Shown: piece after piece, positions 1 to 7,007 of the stretch | Layout of the letters: each line of letters opens with the position of its first letter | How positions within the stretch are numbered: position 1 is the first letter of the stretch | Assembly (NCBI GenBank): GCA_009691815.1 | Contig: SIAL01000093.1 | Span: 1 to 10,397, forward strand | Direction of reading: 5' to 3' | From: Gemmataceae bacterium | GTDB lineage: Bacteria; Planctomycetota; Planctomycetia; Gemmatales; Gemmataceae | DNA length: 10,397 bases | The notes under the pieces: generated by a model | The model's database searches: none | Told to the model about the DNA's origin: nothing | What the model saw: the letters and a program-made list of their open reading frames with translations, nothing else | Position numbers and translations under genes: made by a program

Positions 1-1188
1 CAATTTGGCGGGCACCTTGGTAGGCGGCTTAGGTTTTGGAGGAATCAATTTTTCCAATCCCAGCTGCTTTAGCTCCTCTTTCTCCATGGGGGTGTTCACC
101 ACCGGGAAAAAGGTCTCGCCACAGCGCATGAGGTATAGCTCCCCATCTGCTTGAAATACAATGTAGGCTGGATCAATATGCAATAGCTTTGCCTTTAGCA
201 TCGAATTGTCATACTTATCTTTGATCGTGAAATCGGCCCAAGCGGCAGAAGTTCGCAATTTGGTTTCCCGACCTCCCCGATTTTGATCATAGACATACGC
301 TTCCCAGCGGCGGCCATCCCCAGAGATAGTGGTTAGTTTAACCCCGGAAAGGACCTCTTCCCGGTCCTCTTCCGGACCACGCACAACCGATGGGGGCGGG
401 GGTGGAGGGGTTGGTGGAGCAGGAGGCGGGTCGGGGGGGAAAAACGGGTTGGCGGAAGCCAAAACTGAGTAATCGCGCGGATCCTTCGCCAATACCATCT
501 GTTCGGATAACGAACTTTTCGCCTCCTTTGCCAACTTATCAGGGAGAAAGGGATTGTTTTTCAAAGCCCCGGGAACCATTAGCCCCTCCACTGTAAAGTG
601 CATTTTGAGGTCGGATTTGGTTTGAGCCTTTTTGGCGTTTTCAATCTTCAAAGAGGGCACATGATGCAAAAGCGGCACCCGGTGCAACATCTCCAAAAAA
701 ACCCCAAGGTCTTCCAATCTGCCTTGGGTGCTAATCTCAAAGGAGATGGGTTTGTAGGCGTCTTTCTTTCCCTCTTTGAAATCCAATTTGGGAATCGTTT
801 GGGTGGTAAAGGACCTTCCCACCGAAACCACCGTATTGTTGGGTTTGAAGCCACTATTGGTCAACAGGTTGCGTAACAGAGTCGAATAGTCCATCCGAAC
901 CAAAGCCAAATGTGCATTTTGGGCATCGGCACCGCTCTTTTCCGCAACAGGGAGACTCAGTTTGCGCCAATTTTGAAGGCGGGGATGCAGTTTTAGGATC
1001 GAGGCGACTTTGCTGTTTTCTTTTTCCAAGTCCCCATCGAGGCGTTCGACCTCGGTTTCAAGGGACTCAACTTGCGAATTGAGCGCGGAAATGGGGGAAT
1101 AAAAACCATAGTAAAATCCGCCACCTCCCACCCCAAAGATCATGAGGCACCCGAGGACCAAAGCAAGTGTTTTTTCTCTGGGTGTCAT
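1..1188 (-). CDS. gspM: GspM/PilO-like T2SS platform protein with probable C-terminal GspC/PilP-like domain (3' end cut by window)
   Basis: The reading frame stays open from ATG at 1188 to the left edge, giving 396 residues without a stop, so the C-terminus is missing. Visible parts in order: a short cytoplasmic start (MTPREK), one membrane segment at about 8-30, a coiled-coil-like stretch at about 34-62, and an alpha/beta region to about 215 in the style of periplasmic GspM/PilO ferredoxin-like domains. Next come an NPFFPP motif (247-252), a proline-rich linker to about 266, and a beta-rich block at about 283-370 containing GDGRRWEAYVYD and IDPAYIVFQADGELYLMRCG. That block resembles the homology region of GspC and PilP, which links the inner-membrane platform to the secretin. 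The end is a Lys/Pro-rich stretch. GspM proteins are usually about 160-200 residues, so this one is about twice as long. The ATG overlaps the gspL stop as ATGA, and the upstream GGGG is a weak ribosome site, which suggests translational coupling. The GspM call rests on position, topology and fold style; the GspC-like part is inference. Confidence 0.72.
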   Translation of the reverse strand, partial: MTPREKTLALVLGCLMIFGVGGGGFYYGFYSPISALNSQVESLETEVERLDGDLEKENSKVASILKLHPRLQNWRKLSLPVAEKSGADAQNAHLALVRMDYSTLLRNLLTNSGFKPNNTVVSVGRSFTTQTIPKLDFKEGKKDAYKPISFEISTQGRLEDLGVFLEMLHRVPLLHHVPSLKIENAKKAQTKSDLKMHFTVEGLMVPGALKNNPFLPDKLAKEAKSSLSEQMVLAKDPRDYSVLASANPFFPPDPPPAPPTPPPPPPSVVRGPEEDREEVLSGVKLTTISGDGRRWEAYVYDQNRGGRETKLRTSAAWADFTIKDKYDNSMLKAKLLHIDPAYIVFQADGELYLMRCGETFFPVVNTPMEKEELKQLGLEKLIPPKPKPPTKVPAKL

Positions 1189-2918
1189 GATTTGGCCCCA
1201 TTGCTATCTTTGGAGGATTCTTTAGAAGGGGTTTCTATAGCGGATTCTTTAGTTGGGGAATACTTAGATGACTCTTTAGCTGGGATTTCTTTGGAAGACT
1301 CTTTGTTTGGGGAATCCTTTGAAGGACCTGCTTTGGTCGGGGCCTCCTTGCCTTGGATTTCCTTACTTGAACTCTCTTTTTCGGAACTTTCTTTGGTTCC
1401 CGAGGGCCGAGGTGTGTCTTCCTCGTCGGCGGGTTCGGCGGGAGCTACCGTTTTTTCGATTTTTCGCGGGACCAGCTTGGCCGGAGGGTCCAATTTGCGA
1501 ATGTAATCCTCCGGAGCCCGTCTCCTAACATCTATTTCTAGGGTGAAATCCGAGCCTTTTTGCTCTTCCTTTTCAATTTTGTAAACCCCATCTTTTCGCA
1601 ATTCATCCAAAAGCGACTTGAGTGCCTCCCGTTTTTCGGCCCCACCCGGAAGCGAGCCTTTAATAGTAAGGTGACTGCGAAAATCACTTTCTTTTTCCGG
1701 ATTGCGGCGCGGTGATGCGGAAATCTCGGTCACCAAAAGGTCTTTGGTATTGGGAATGCGGTGGGAGATGTCGTAGACTTCATCAAGCCAAACCACATCG
1801 TCCCATGCTCCCAAAGCCTGCAATCGTTTTGTGTCAATTTTGTAGAGCTCAAGTTCTCGTTTCAAATCGTCCCGGCGGGAAATCAGGCCAACAACCTCGT
1901 CAGACACTCGATTTTTTTCACCCCACAGGTACCAACCAAAAAGGACTAGGGTCAACATGCCTACCAATGAATATAAAGCGAGCCTTTGTTGACCTACTTG
2001 AGAAGGGGGAGGTGGTTGTTTGGGGTTAAGAAAATCCGGAGCAATTTTTTCACCTTTCTCCTCAAGGCGGGCCAACCCGGCCAAAACGCCAAGCGACGCG
2101 GTAAAATCTTCACAATTTGCCTGAATGGAAGGAGCATCCAACACACCATCAAAGGGCATAATTCTTTGCAGGGGCAGATTGGTGGCCAAGGCTAACTCGG
2201 CGTCCTGATCCCACTTGGGTGGGGTTAGCAAAAACAGGGATTTGGGAGCAACCGTTGGGTTTTGGGACCCAAATAGGGTGAGGCTACGGCGAATTTCGGG
2301 AATCAAGCTGTTACCCGGATTAAGCGATCGACTGAATAGGGGTTGGCCATCCCGAAGGACCACCAATTCCGCCCAAATTCCCCCCAAAGCAACCAGCGCA
2401 ACGGTATCCCCTTTTGGCCCCAAATCCGCCATTAGCCCTGATAAACCCGCTAGGCGGGGACTGAGTCCAGCCAATTTTAATTGGGCGGATGAGGCAATGG
2501 TTTTCCATGTTTTGAAAAGCTCTATTCGAAGGAGCAGGGCCAAAACCCGTCGGTCCTCAGACCCAGGCAAATCAGCGGTTACATAGTCAAGTTTGACTTC
2601 GTCCGGAGATTCATTTAGATCGCGCATGACCTGATAGCGAACCAAGCCCGGCTCTTCCGCGGGACCCACCCTGGGAATGGTCAATTGTCTTGCAATGAGG
2701 CGATCCCGGGGCAACGCAACCACCAGGCGGGCACCGGAAAGCGCAAAATCCTTGAGGAAAGACTTGAGTTGATCGGCCTGATCTTCGGCCATTACGGGAT
2801 TGGGACTGCCTTCGGTGGCAATGGTGAGCACCTTGCAACCGCTAAGCCCCTTTCGGGCAGTTAAGCCCAAAATGCTTAAACGGTCATTATCCCAATCAAT
2901 GTAAACCTTGCGGATCAT
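1185..2918 (-). CDS. gspL: GspL, T2SS inner-membrane platform protein (PilM-like plus PilN-like) with repeat tail
   Basis: This 577-residue protein is predicted to couple the GspE motor to the inner-membrane platform. Residues 1 to about 290 look like the cytoplasmic actin-like domain of GspL/PilM (start MIRKVYIDWDNDRLSILGL; further strand at 171-187, DTVALVALGGIWAELVV). A DFLNPKQP motif at 295-302 recalls the start of PilN. One membrane segment follows at about 312-333, then a coiled coil at about 335-370 and a periplasmic ferredoxin-like region at about 375-466. From about 500 to 577 the chain is almost all Lys, Glu, Ser, Pro and Thr, with a nine-residue repeat, and is probably disordered in the periplasm; such a tail is not normal for GspL, which is usually about 400 residues. 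The ATG at 2918 has GGAG six bases upstream, and an in-frame TAA lies just before it. The stop overlaps the gspM start by four bases. Sequence divergence is high, so the identification leans on domain order and operon position. Confidence 0.82.
   Translation of the reverse strand: MIRKVYIDWDNDRLSILGLTARKGLSGCKVLTIATEGSPNPVMAEDQADQLKSFLKDFALSGARLVVALPRDRLIARQLTIPRVGPAEEPGLVRYQVMRDLNESPDEVKLDYVTADLPGSEDRRVLALLLRIELFKTWKTIASSAQLKLAGLSPRLAGLSGLMADLGPKGDTVALVALGGIWAELVVLRDGQPLFSRSLNPGNSLIPEIRRSLTLFGSQNPTVAPKSLFLLTPPKWDQDAELALATNLPLQRIMPFDGVLDAPSIQANCEDFTASLGVLAGLARLEEKGEKIAPDFLNPKQPPPPSQVGQQRLALYSLVGMLTLVLFGWYLWGEKNRVSDEVVGLISRRDDLKRELELYKIDTKRLQALGAWDDVVWLDEVYDISHRIPNTKDLLVTEISASPRRNPEKESDFRSHLTIKGSLPGGAEKREALKSLLDELRKDGVYKIEKEEQKGSDFTLEIDVRRRAPEDYIRKLDPPAKLVPRKIEKTVAPAEPADEEDTPRPSGTKESSEKESSSKEIQGKEAPTKAGPSKDSPNKESSKEIPAKESSKYSPTKESAIETPSKESSKDSNGAKS
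1203..1310 (-). repeat. Degenerate 27-nt tandem repeat encoding the GspL tail
   Basis: Residues 537-572 of GspL form four nine-residue units in register: PNKESSKEI, PAKESSKYS, PTKESAIET and PSKESSKDS. Proline recurs at 537, 546, 555 and 564. The DNA units are 27 bases long but have drifted at many positions, while the Pro-x-Lys-Glu-Ser core is kept. Just before them are two shorter five-residue pieces (PTKAG, PSKDS) and more KESS motifs at 509 and 514. The drift suggests an old expansion with protein-level constraint, unlike the identical DNA repeats in gspJ. Confidence 0.8.
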
Positions 2919-3022
2919 GGATTACTCCAAGCCAACCTTCGGTGGCCGTCTCTCCCTGGGGTAGGAATCCATTCCCGGGGTCAAATCGCCCAAGGGTCTG
3001 GGCGGTGAATCCACCCCAAAAG
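2919..3022 (-). other. gspK-gspL intergenic gap with two small hairpins
   Basis: At 104 bases this is the longest gap in the operon, and it contains no credible gene. Two short inverted repeats are visible. CGCCC at 2987-2991 pairs with GGGCG at 3000-3004 across an eight-base loop. GCCACCGAAGGTTGGC (minus strand, 2946-2931) forms a six-pair stem with one bulge and a GAA loop, ending next to the gspL ribosome site GGAG at about 2925-2929. Neither is followed by a T-run, so they are not intrinsic terminators. They may affect translation or stability of the message, but no function is shown. Confidence 0.4.
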
Positions 3023-4558
3023 CTATAGGCCCGCCAATTTTGCCGGGTCAGCTCCGGCTTCTCTTGCTTGACGGGCCTTTTCCGAAAGGTCTCGGAAGTA
3101 TACCACACGCGGCCTTGGACCGCTGGTATCCACCACCACTTCCATTAGGCTCATTGGGCCGCTTCCATCGAGTTTACCCATTATGCGGACTCGGTAGGCG
3201 GTGGAGTATCCGGTAATGTACCTTTCAATGGAGCGAATTTTCGTGGGGTCCATGTTGGCTTCCGTGAACAGCCAAGTGGGGCTCTGGTAAAGCGGATCGC
3301 CTGAACTCATGGCCGAGGGCCTGAAACCAACTATGTTTTGTAGGTCCGATTCCATCAAAGAGGGTAATCCCGCAAGCAAAGCGGGTTGAGCGGTGAGGAG
3401 GTTGAGTTTGCCAGGCAGATCCAAATCCTGACTGGTGGAAAAACTCTGGTAAAGAAGGGGCAAGTATTGCCTTGCCGTAATCGGATCCTTGAGTGGGCTG
3501 GGAAAGGTCACCGTTTTCTGAGTTTTGCCCTCTCCTACTTTGACATCCACATTTTTGGAAACAAGGTCCATGATGTTGGAGATCTTGTTCAGTTTGGTCA
3601 TTCCGGTGGAGGCTTCCTGGATTTTTTTGGAAAGCTCGGTGGTTACTTTGGAATAGTCGGCGGAAGCCATTCCACCCACCCCCGCGCTAGAGCCCTTTCC
3701 CGCCGCCAGATTGGCAAGGACCGTGACGGTGCTTACCGGTTGCTTTGAAGCCCCATAAAGCCTGTAAGCCATGATAAAGTTGGTCACCTGCTCACCAACC
3801 AATGTGTTCAGGTCTTGCTGCATGGTGGCCAGATCAGGATTGTTGAAATTGACTTTGGGGGTCCAGGCATTGGTGGAGGCGTTTGATGGTTGAACCAAGT
3901 TTTGTTCACGGGAATAGACGGTGAAAAAGCTAGCCAAGCCCGGACTTTGCGCGTCCCCAAAAAGGATTTCCTGGGTCACTCCTTTCACCAAAAGCAACTC
4001 GTTTATGCTGTCCAAAGGACCATTTTTACAGTAATAAGGGGGTTGCAGGAGGTTGTAATATTCGTTTTCCGCCCCGGCTTCTCCCGGCGTATCGTTGTTG
4101 TCCACCCAATCGACAATGGAGTCGATGATATTGTCCGCCAGCGTTGGAACCTGAACCTGCATTCGCTTGAGTGTGGATTTCAGGATCTCTCCGGTCGGAT
4201 CCACTTGGAGAAGGGCATTGATATTCCATTTGGCAGATTCATCATCCACGGTGAGGACTTCAAAGGTACCCATTTGCTTTCCCTTGCCAAGGGAAAGGGA
4301 CTGGACGGTTCCCGCCTGAGGAATGTTGCCTTGAGCCAATTCCGAAAGGACAAAGGCAACACCGGAGTCGGCAATGGCACGCGCCTGGACCAAGCGAACC
4401 GCCGAATCCGTGGCCCGGTATTCGGCAACCATGTTGTCGTTGAATCGATAGGCAACCAAGGCCAAAAAAGAGACTACCAACAGCACGGCAAACAACACCA
4501 CACCCCGGCGGATTTCTCCGGCTTTGGGCAGGCGATTGGGTGTTAGTTTGTATTTCAT
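3023..4558 (-). CDS. gspK: GspK, minor pseudopilin at the pseudopilus tip
   Basis: GspK caps the pseudopilus with GspI and GspJ and is thought to start its assembly. This 511-residue protein has a short basic start ending IRRG (16-19), the expected prepilin peptidase site, then a hydrophobic helix at about 20-37. The glutamate usual at position 5 of mature pilins is absent (Ala24), which is the norm for GspK. The family signature is clear at about 147-196: SIVDWVDNNDTPGEAGAENE, then YY, PPYYCKNGPLDSINELLLVK and GVT. Its acidic residues (Asp150, Asp153, Asp156, Glu164) are in the region that binds calcium in known GspK structures. A second helix-hairpin-helix-like part occurs near 381-414 (LPGKLNLLTAQPALLAGLPS). 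It is longer than the typical 300-350 residues of proteobacterial GspK, mostly through added sequence between about 205 and 375. ATG at 4558 lies 12 bases after the gspJ stop, with AGGGGA as ribosome site overlapping that stop. Confidence 0.95.
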   Translation of the reverse strand: MKYKLTPNRLPKAGEIRRGVVLFAVLLVVSFLALVAYRFNDNMVAEYRATDSAVRLVQARAIADSGVAFVLSELAQGNIPQAGTVQSLSLGKGKQMGTFEVLTVDDESAKWNINALLQVDPTGEILKSTLKRMQVQVPTLADNIIDSIVDWVDNNDTPGEAGAENEYYNLLQPPYYCKNGPLDSINELLLVKGVTQEILFGDAQSPGLASFFTVYSREQNLVQPSNASTNAWTPKVNFNNPDLATMQQDLNTLVGEQVTNFIMAYRLYGASKQPVSTVTVLANLAAGKGSSAGVGGMASADYSKVTTELSKKIQEASTGMTKLNKISNIMDLVSKNVDVKVGEGKTQKTVTFPSPLKDPITARQYLPLLYQSFSTSQDLDLPGKLNLLTAQPALLAGLPSLMESDLQNIVGFRPSAMSSGDPLYQSPTWLFTEANMDPTKIRSIERYITGYSTAYRVRIMGKLDGSGPMSLMEVVVDTSGPRPRVVYFRDLSEKARQAREAGADPAKLAGL

Positions 4559-4570
4559 GGTGGTTTTCCC

Positions 4571-5905
4571 CTATTTTGCCTTACTTCCACCGCTGGACCC
4601 CGAGGAGGCCCCCGGGGATTGGGTTGCGCTTGACCCTGAACTACCGCCGGATGTTTTGGCACCGGATGACGACGAGCCCCCGGTGGATCTGGAGGATGAC
4701 CCGGTTTTGGCACCGGATGACGACGAGCCCCCGGTGGATCTGGAGGATGACCCGGTTTTGGCACCGGATGACGACGAACCCCCGGAGGTGGCTGTGGACC
4801 CGGAGGAGGCCGCCCCAGTTGCAACACCTGATGCGGCTGCACCCGTTCCTGTGTCATTTGCCCCGGGGCTTACCACTTTGCCCAAACCGATCGTATTGGC
4901 GGTGGGAAGGGCAACAACTTGGGAGTACCTACGGGTTGTTTTCCCATCACCGAAGTCCATTTCCACCTCGATTTTCACGGCTCGGGGGGGGCCTTGGGGT
5001 GTCGAATTATCATAACTCAAGGAACGACTATCCCAAAAATTGGTCCAGTATCCCAAGGTGCCATCGCTGTAGCTGAATTGAATGGAACGAACCTCACGGG
5101 CAACGATGTACTGGTCAACATCGGTGGGAAGAATACTTGTGCTAACCGCCTCGGGGGAAGAGACCTGACTCGACTCCCAGCGGGCAAGGCCCCGCCCTTC
5201 CCCGGGCACCCAATAGGTGATTCGTTTAATGTCACAGGATGGCCCCGTTTCAGGACCTTGGTTCTGACCACCATTGGTTGCCATTGGTTTGGAATAGCGT
5301 AAGGTTCCGGCTTGAAAGGCGGTTAATTGACTTTCATAACCCACAATACCCGGAATGAAAAGGACCCGAGTTATGGCGGGTGCGTCGGTCGATGAGGAGG
5401 ATGTGGAACTACCGCCGGAAGATGTGCCTCCACTCGATGTGGACCCGGAGGAACCAGCAGTGCCACTAGATCCGGAGGAGGTCCCCGAGGTCCCCGAAGA
5501 TCCAGATGACCCGGCAGAGCCTGTGGAACCAGTAGAGCCTGTGGAACCAGTAGAGCCTGTGGAACCAGTAGAGCCTGTGGAACCAGTAGATGTGGAACTC
5601 GCAGCGGAAGAATCGGTGGATCCACCCTCTTCCACGGGGTACGATAATTCTCCACTTCGAAAGGGACCGGGATTATTGACGGTGATGGAACCCACCATAT
5701 CTCTTGCGATGCGATCCATCAACGCCCGGGCAAGGGTGGATTGGGCAATGGAATCGCGACTGCTTTGGGTGGTTAAAACCTGAAGCTCCACCACCACATA
5801 AAGGCCGCCCAAAAGAAAAACGCTAATGGCACTTGCCAATAGGGCCTCAAGCAGGGTGAATCCCCTGCGTTTGCTTTGCTGTTTTTTTGCACCTTTGCTT
5901 ATCAT
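4571..5905 (-). CDS. gspJ: GspJ, minor pseudopilin with two Ser/Gly/Thr-rich expansions
   Basis: GspJ joins GspI and GspK in the tip complex of the pseudopilus. From ATG at 5905 the protein has 444 residues, about twice the usual 200 or so. The prepilin site is KRRG/FTLLEALLASAIS (cut after Gly15, Glu20 at mature position 5), followed by the hydrophobic helix. The GspJ core follows in two parts, about 45-95 and 174-345, including ITRVLFIPGIVGY, IKRITYWVPGEGRGL and a strand-rich end (RAVKIEVEMDFGDGKTTRRY). They are split by an insert of Ser, Gly and Thr at about 96-172. A second such tail fills 350-444 and ends in SKAK. The chosen ATG has AAAGGA nine bases upstream and starts 22 bases after the gspI stop. 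A longer frame to 6034 would add 43 residues before the prepilin site and overlap gspI, so it was not used. The stop is TAG at 4573-4571. Confidence 0.93.
   Translation of the reverse strand: MISKGAKKQQSKRRGFTLLEALLASAISVFLLGGLYVVVELQVLTTQSSRDSIAQSTLARALMDRIARDMVGSITVNNPGPFRSGELSYPVEEGGSTDSSAASSTSTGSTGSTGSTGSTGSTGSTGSTGSAGSSGSSGTSGTSSGSSGTAGSSGSTSSGGTSSGGSSTSSSSTDAPAITRVLFIPGIVGYESQLTAFQAGTLRYSKPMATNGGQNQGPETGPSCDIKRITYWVPGEGRGLARWESSQVSSPEAVSTSILPTDVDQYIVAREVRSIQFSYSDGTLGYWTNFWDSRSLSYDNSTPQGPPRAVKIEVEMDFGDGKTTRRYSQVVALPTANTIGLGKVVSPGANDTGTGAAASGVATGAASSGSTATSGGSSSSGAKTGSSSRSTGGSSSSGAKTGSSSRSTGGSSSSGAKTSGGSSGSSATQSPGASSGSSGGSKAK
4653..4785 (-). repeat. 51-nt tandem repeat (about 2.6 copies) in the gspJ tail
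   Basis: Copies lie at 4653-4703, 4704-4754 and a partial one at 4755-4785. The first two are identical over all 51 bases, and the partial one differs from them at one base. Each unit encodes a 17-residue piece, SSSSGAKTGSSSRSTGG. The length is a multiple of three, so copy-number change keeps the frame. Identity at silent positions points to recent duplication. Confidence 0.95.
5517..5588 (-). repeat. 18-nt tandem repeat (four identical copies) inside gspJ
   Basis: Four identical 18-base units, gagcctgtggaaccagta on the plus strand, lie head to tail at 5517-5534, 5535-5552, 5553-5570 and 5571-5588. On the coding strand they encode repeated Ser-Thr-Gly triplets within the insert between the N-terminal helix and the folded core of GspJ. 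The units are in frame, so slippage would lengthen or shorten the insert without breaking the gene. Confidence 0.95.
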
Positions 5906-5927
5906 GACACCCAATCCTTTGAAAGTA

Positions 5928-6434
5928 TCATTTGCTTGGGGTACCGGATGTGCTGCCACCTGTGGTACCCGTTGTTGGGGCCCCACCTGTTCCCGTGGTA
6001 TCCGTGCCATCACCGGTTTCCTCGGGAATGGCATCCATGGTGCTTCCTAGGGCCTGGGGATCGGCCAAATATTGGACCAACTCCACCTTGGACCGGGAAA
6101 ATCCATCCCTTTGGGCAGTAACAGTCACCTGATACAGCACCGGTCCCAAAGCCTGCACATCGGCCGTCCAAATGTAACGATCATCCGTATCCCAATTGCC
6201 GTTGCCACTGGCAAGGGCGGTAACGCCCGCCTTCATCTCGGCCACCTTGGATTCCGCCACCAAAAGGGCGATGCTTCGTTGTCCGGCTTCCTCGGCCCGT
6301 TCCCTAGCCATGTCCACTAGGTTGCTTATCGCCATTATCGACATAAAAAAGATCGCCAAAGCGATTAACACCTCTAACAGGGTCATTCCCTGTCGGCTGC
6401 TGGTTTTTCGGTTTCCTTGAAAGGGAATCATCAT
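5928..6434 (-). CDS. gspI: GspI, minor pseudopilin
   Basis: This 168-residue protein is the GspI member of the tip complex. The prepilin peptidase site is SSRQG/MTLLEVLIALAIF, cut after Gly16, with Glu21 at mature position 5; methionine as first mature residue is common in GspI. The hydrophobic helix runs to about 38, and then comes the small pilin-like domain (LVAESKVAEMKAG, YQVTVTAQRDG, VELVQYLADP). From about 140 the end is rich in Gly and Thr (TTGTGGAPTTGTTGGSTSG) and extends past the usual GspI length of about 120-130 residues. Two adjacent ATG codons, at 6434 and 6431, could start it. The first is one base after the gspH stop; the second is seven bases from an AAAGG ribosome site inside the end of gspH. 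Translation is therefore probably coupled to gspH. Confidence 0.93.
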   Translation of the reverse strand: MMIPFQGNRKTSSRQGMTLLEVLIALAIFFMSIMAISNLVDMARERAEEAGQRSIALLVAESKVAEMKAGVTALASGNGNWDTDDRYIWTADVQALGPVLYQVTVTAQRDGFSRSKVELVQYLADPQALGSTMDAIPEETGDGTDTTGTGGAPTTGTTGGSTSGTPSK

Positions 6435-6435
6435 T

Positions 6436-6978
6436 TCACCTTTCCACCGAGGAGGTTCCCGTCAAAGCTCGAAGGTGTATGATCATCGACCGGACCCCCA
6501 AGCCTTCACACATAAGGGTCGCATCCGTATCCGCCCTGCCATCGGGAAAAAAAACAGCCACTTGAACCCAAGAGGATGGGTTGACCGCGCCTACTTCTTG
6601 GGCCGTTTGGCGATCGCCAAAATCCATGAATTCGCCATCGGAAACGCCGTGATCAATCGAAACCACTACCCCATTGGGCAAGGAGTCTTCATGCTCCTCG
6701 GAATCATCCCCGGTGCCCCCGGTCCAAAACTCATCACGATCAGGCGCCGCCCGTAGGTTTCCCCCACCCTCAACAATGCAGAGTCGATAGGGTTCACCCT
6801 CTTCGATGGCAAGGTGCCTGGCCATGGCAATGGCTTCACGAATGGTGTCGGTTGCTGTTTTCAGTTTCTCACTTTTGAACCACCCAGCCATGGTCGGATA
6901 GGCCATTGCCGAAAGCATGACGATGACCGCCAAGACCAACACCATCTCAAGGATAGTAAATCCGCCTCGGCGTTTCAT
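6436..6978 (-). CDS. gspH: GspH, minor pseudopilin
   Basis: GspH is predicted to join the tip-proximal part of the pseudopilus above GspG. The 180-residue protein starts MKRRGG/FTILEMVLVLAVIVML: a six-residue basic leader, cut after Gly6, Glu11 at mature position 5. The rest fits GspH: a helix with KTATDTIREAIAMARHLAIE, then strands including YRLCIV and the family-like motif VAVFFPDGRADTDATL near the end. Cys67 and Cys157 are the only cysteines and could form a disulphide in the periplasm. An acidic loop (DDSEEHEDS) sits at 91-99. ATG at 6978 is preceded by a strong ribosome site, GGAGG, eight bases away, and begins 29 bases after the gspG stop. Other GspH/FimT-like minor pilins share this layout; the operon position supports GspH. 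Confidence 0.92.
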   Translation of the reverse strand: MKRRGGFTILEMVLVLAVIVMLSAMAYPTMAGWFKSEKLKTATDTIREAIAMARHLAIEEGEPYRLCIVEGGGNLRAAPDRDEFWTGGTGDDSEEHEDSLPNGVVVSIDHGVSDGEFMDFGDRQTAQEVGAVNPSSWVQVAVFFPDGRADTDATLMCEGLGVRSMIIHLRALTGTSSVER

Positions 6979-7007
6979 GTGAGTGGCCTCCGAAAAATAA
7001 AAAATGG

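Noticed and set aside
1072..1506. 144-residue plus-strand frame with LEDSL-like repeats
   Set aside because: It is antisense to the Lys/Glu/Ser repeat tail of gspL and the start of gspM.
2896..3108. Small minus-strand frame across the gspK-gspL gap
   Set aside because: It overlaps the ends of both genes in another frame and has no recognisable protein features.
3890..4546. 218-residue open frame on the plus strand
   Set aside because: It lies wholly opposite gspK, whose protein is clearly recognisable; the antisense product shows no family features and has no plausible context.
4524..5015. 163-residue plus-strand frame rich in Asp and Pro
   Set aside because: It is the reverse reading of the Ser/Gly repeats of gspJ; its repeats are simply those of the coding strand.
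4653..5588. Possible CRISPR-like repeats
   Set aside because: The units are head to tail without unique spacers, are multiples of three, and are read within a coding frame.
5355..5783. 142-residue plus-strand frame with Val-Glu-Pro repeats
   Set aside because: It is the antisense reading of the 18-nt repeats that encode Ser-Thr-Gly in gspJ.
5906..6034. Longer gspJ start at 6034
   Set aside because: It would place 43 extra residues before the prepilin cleavage site and overlap gspI; the ATG at 5905 has a good ribosome site and a normal leader length.
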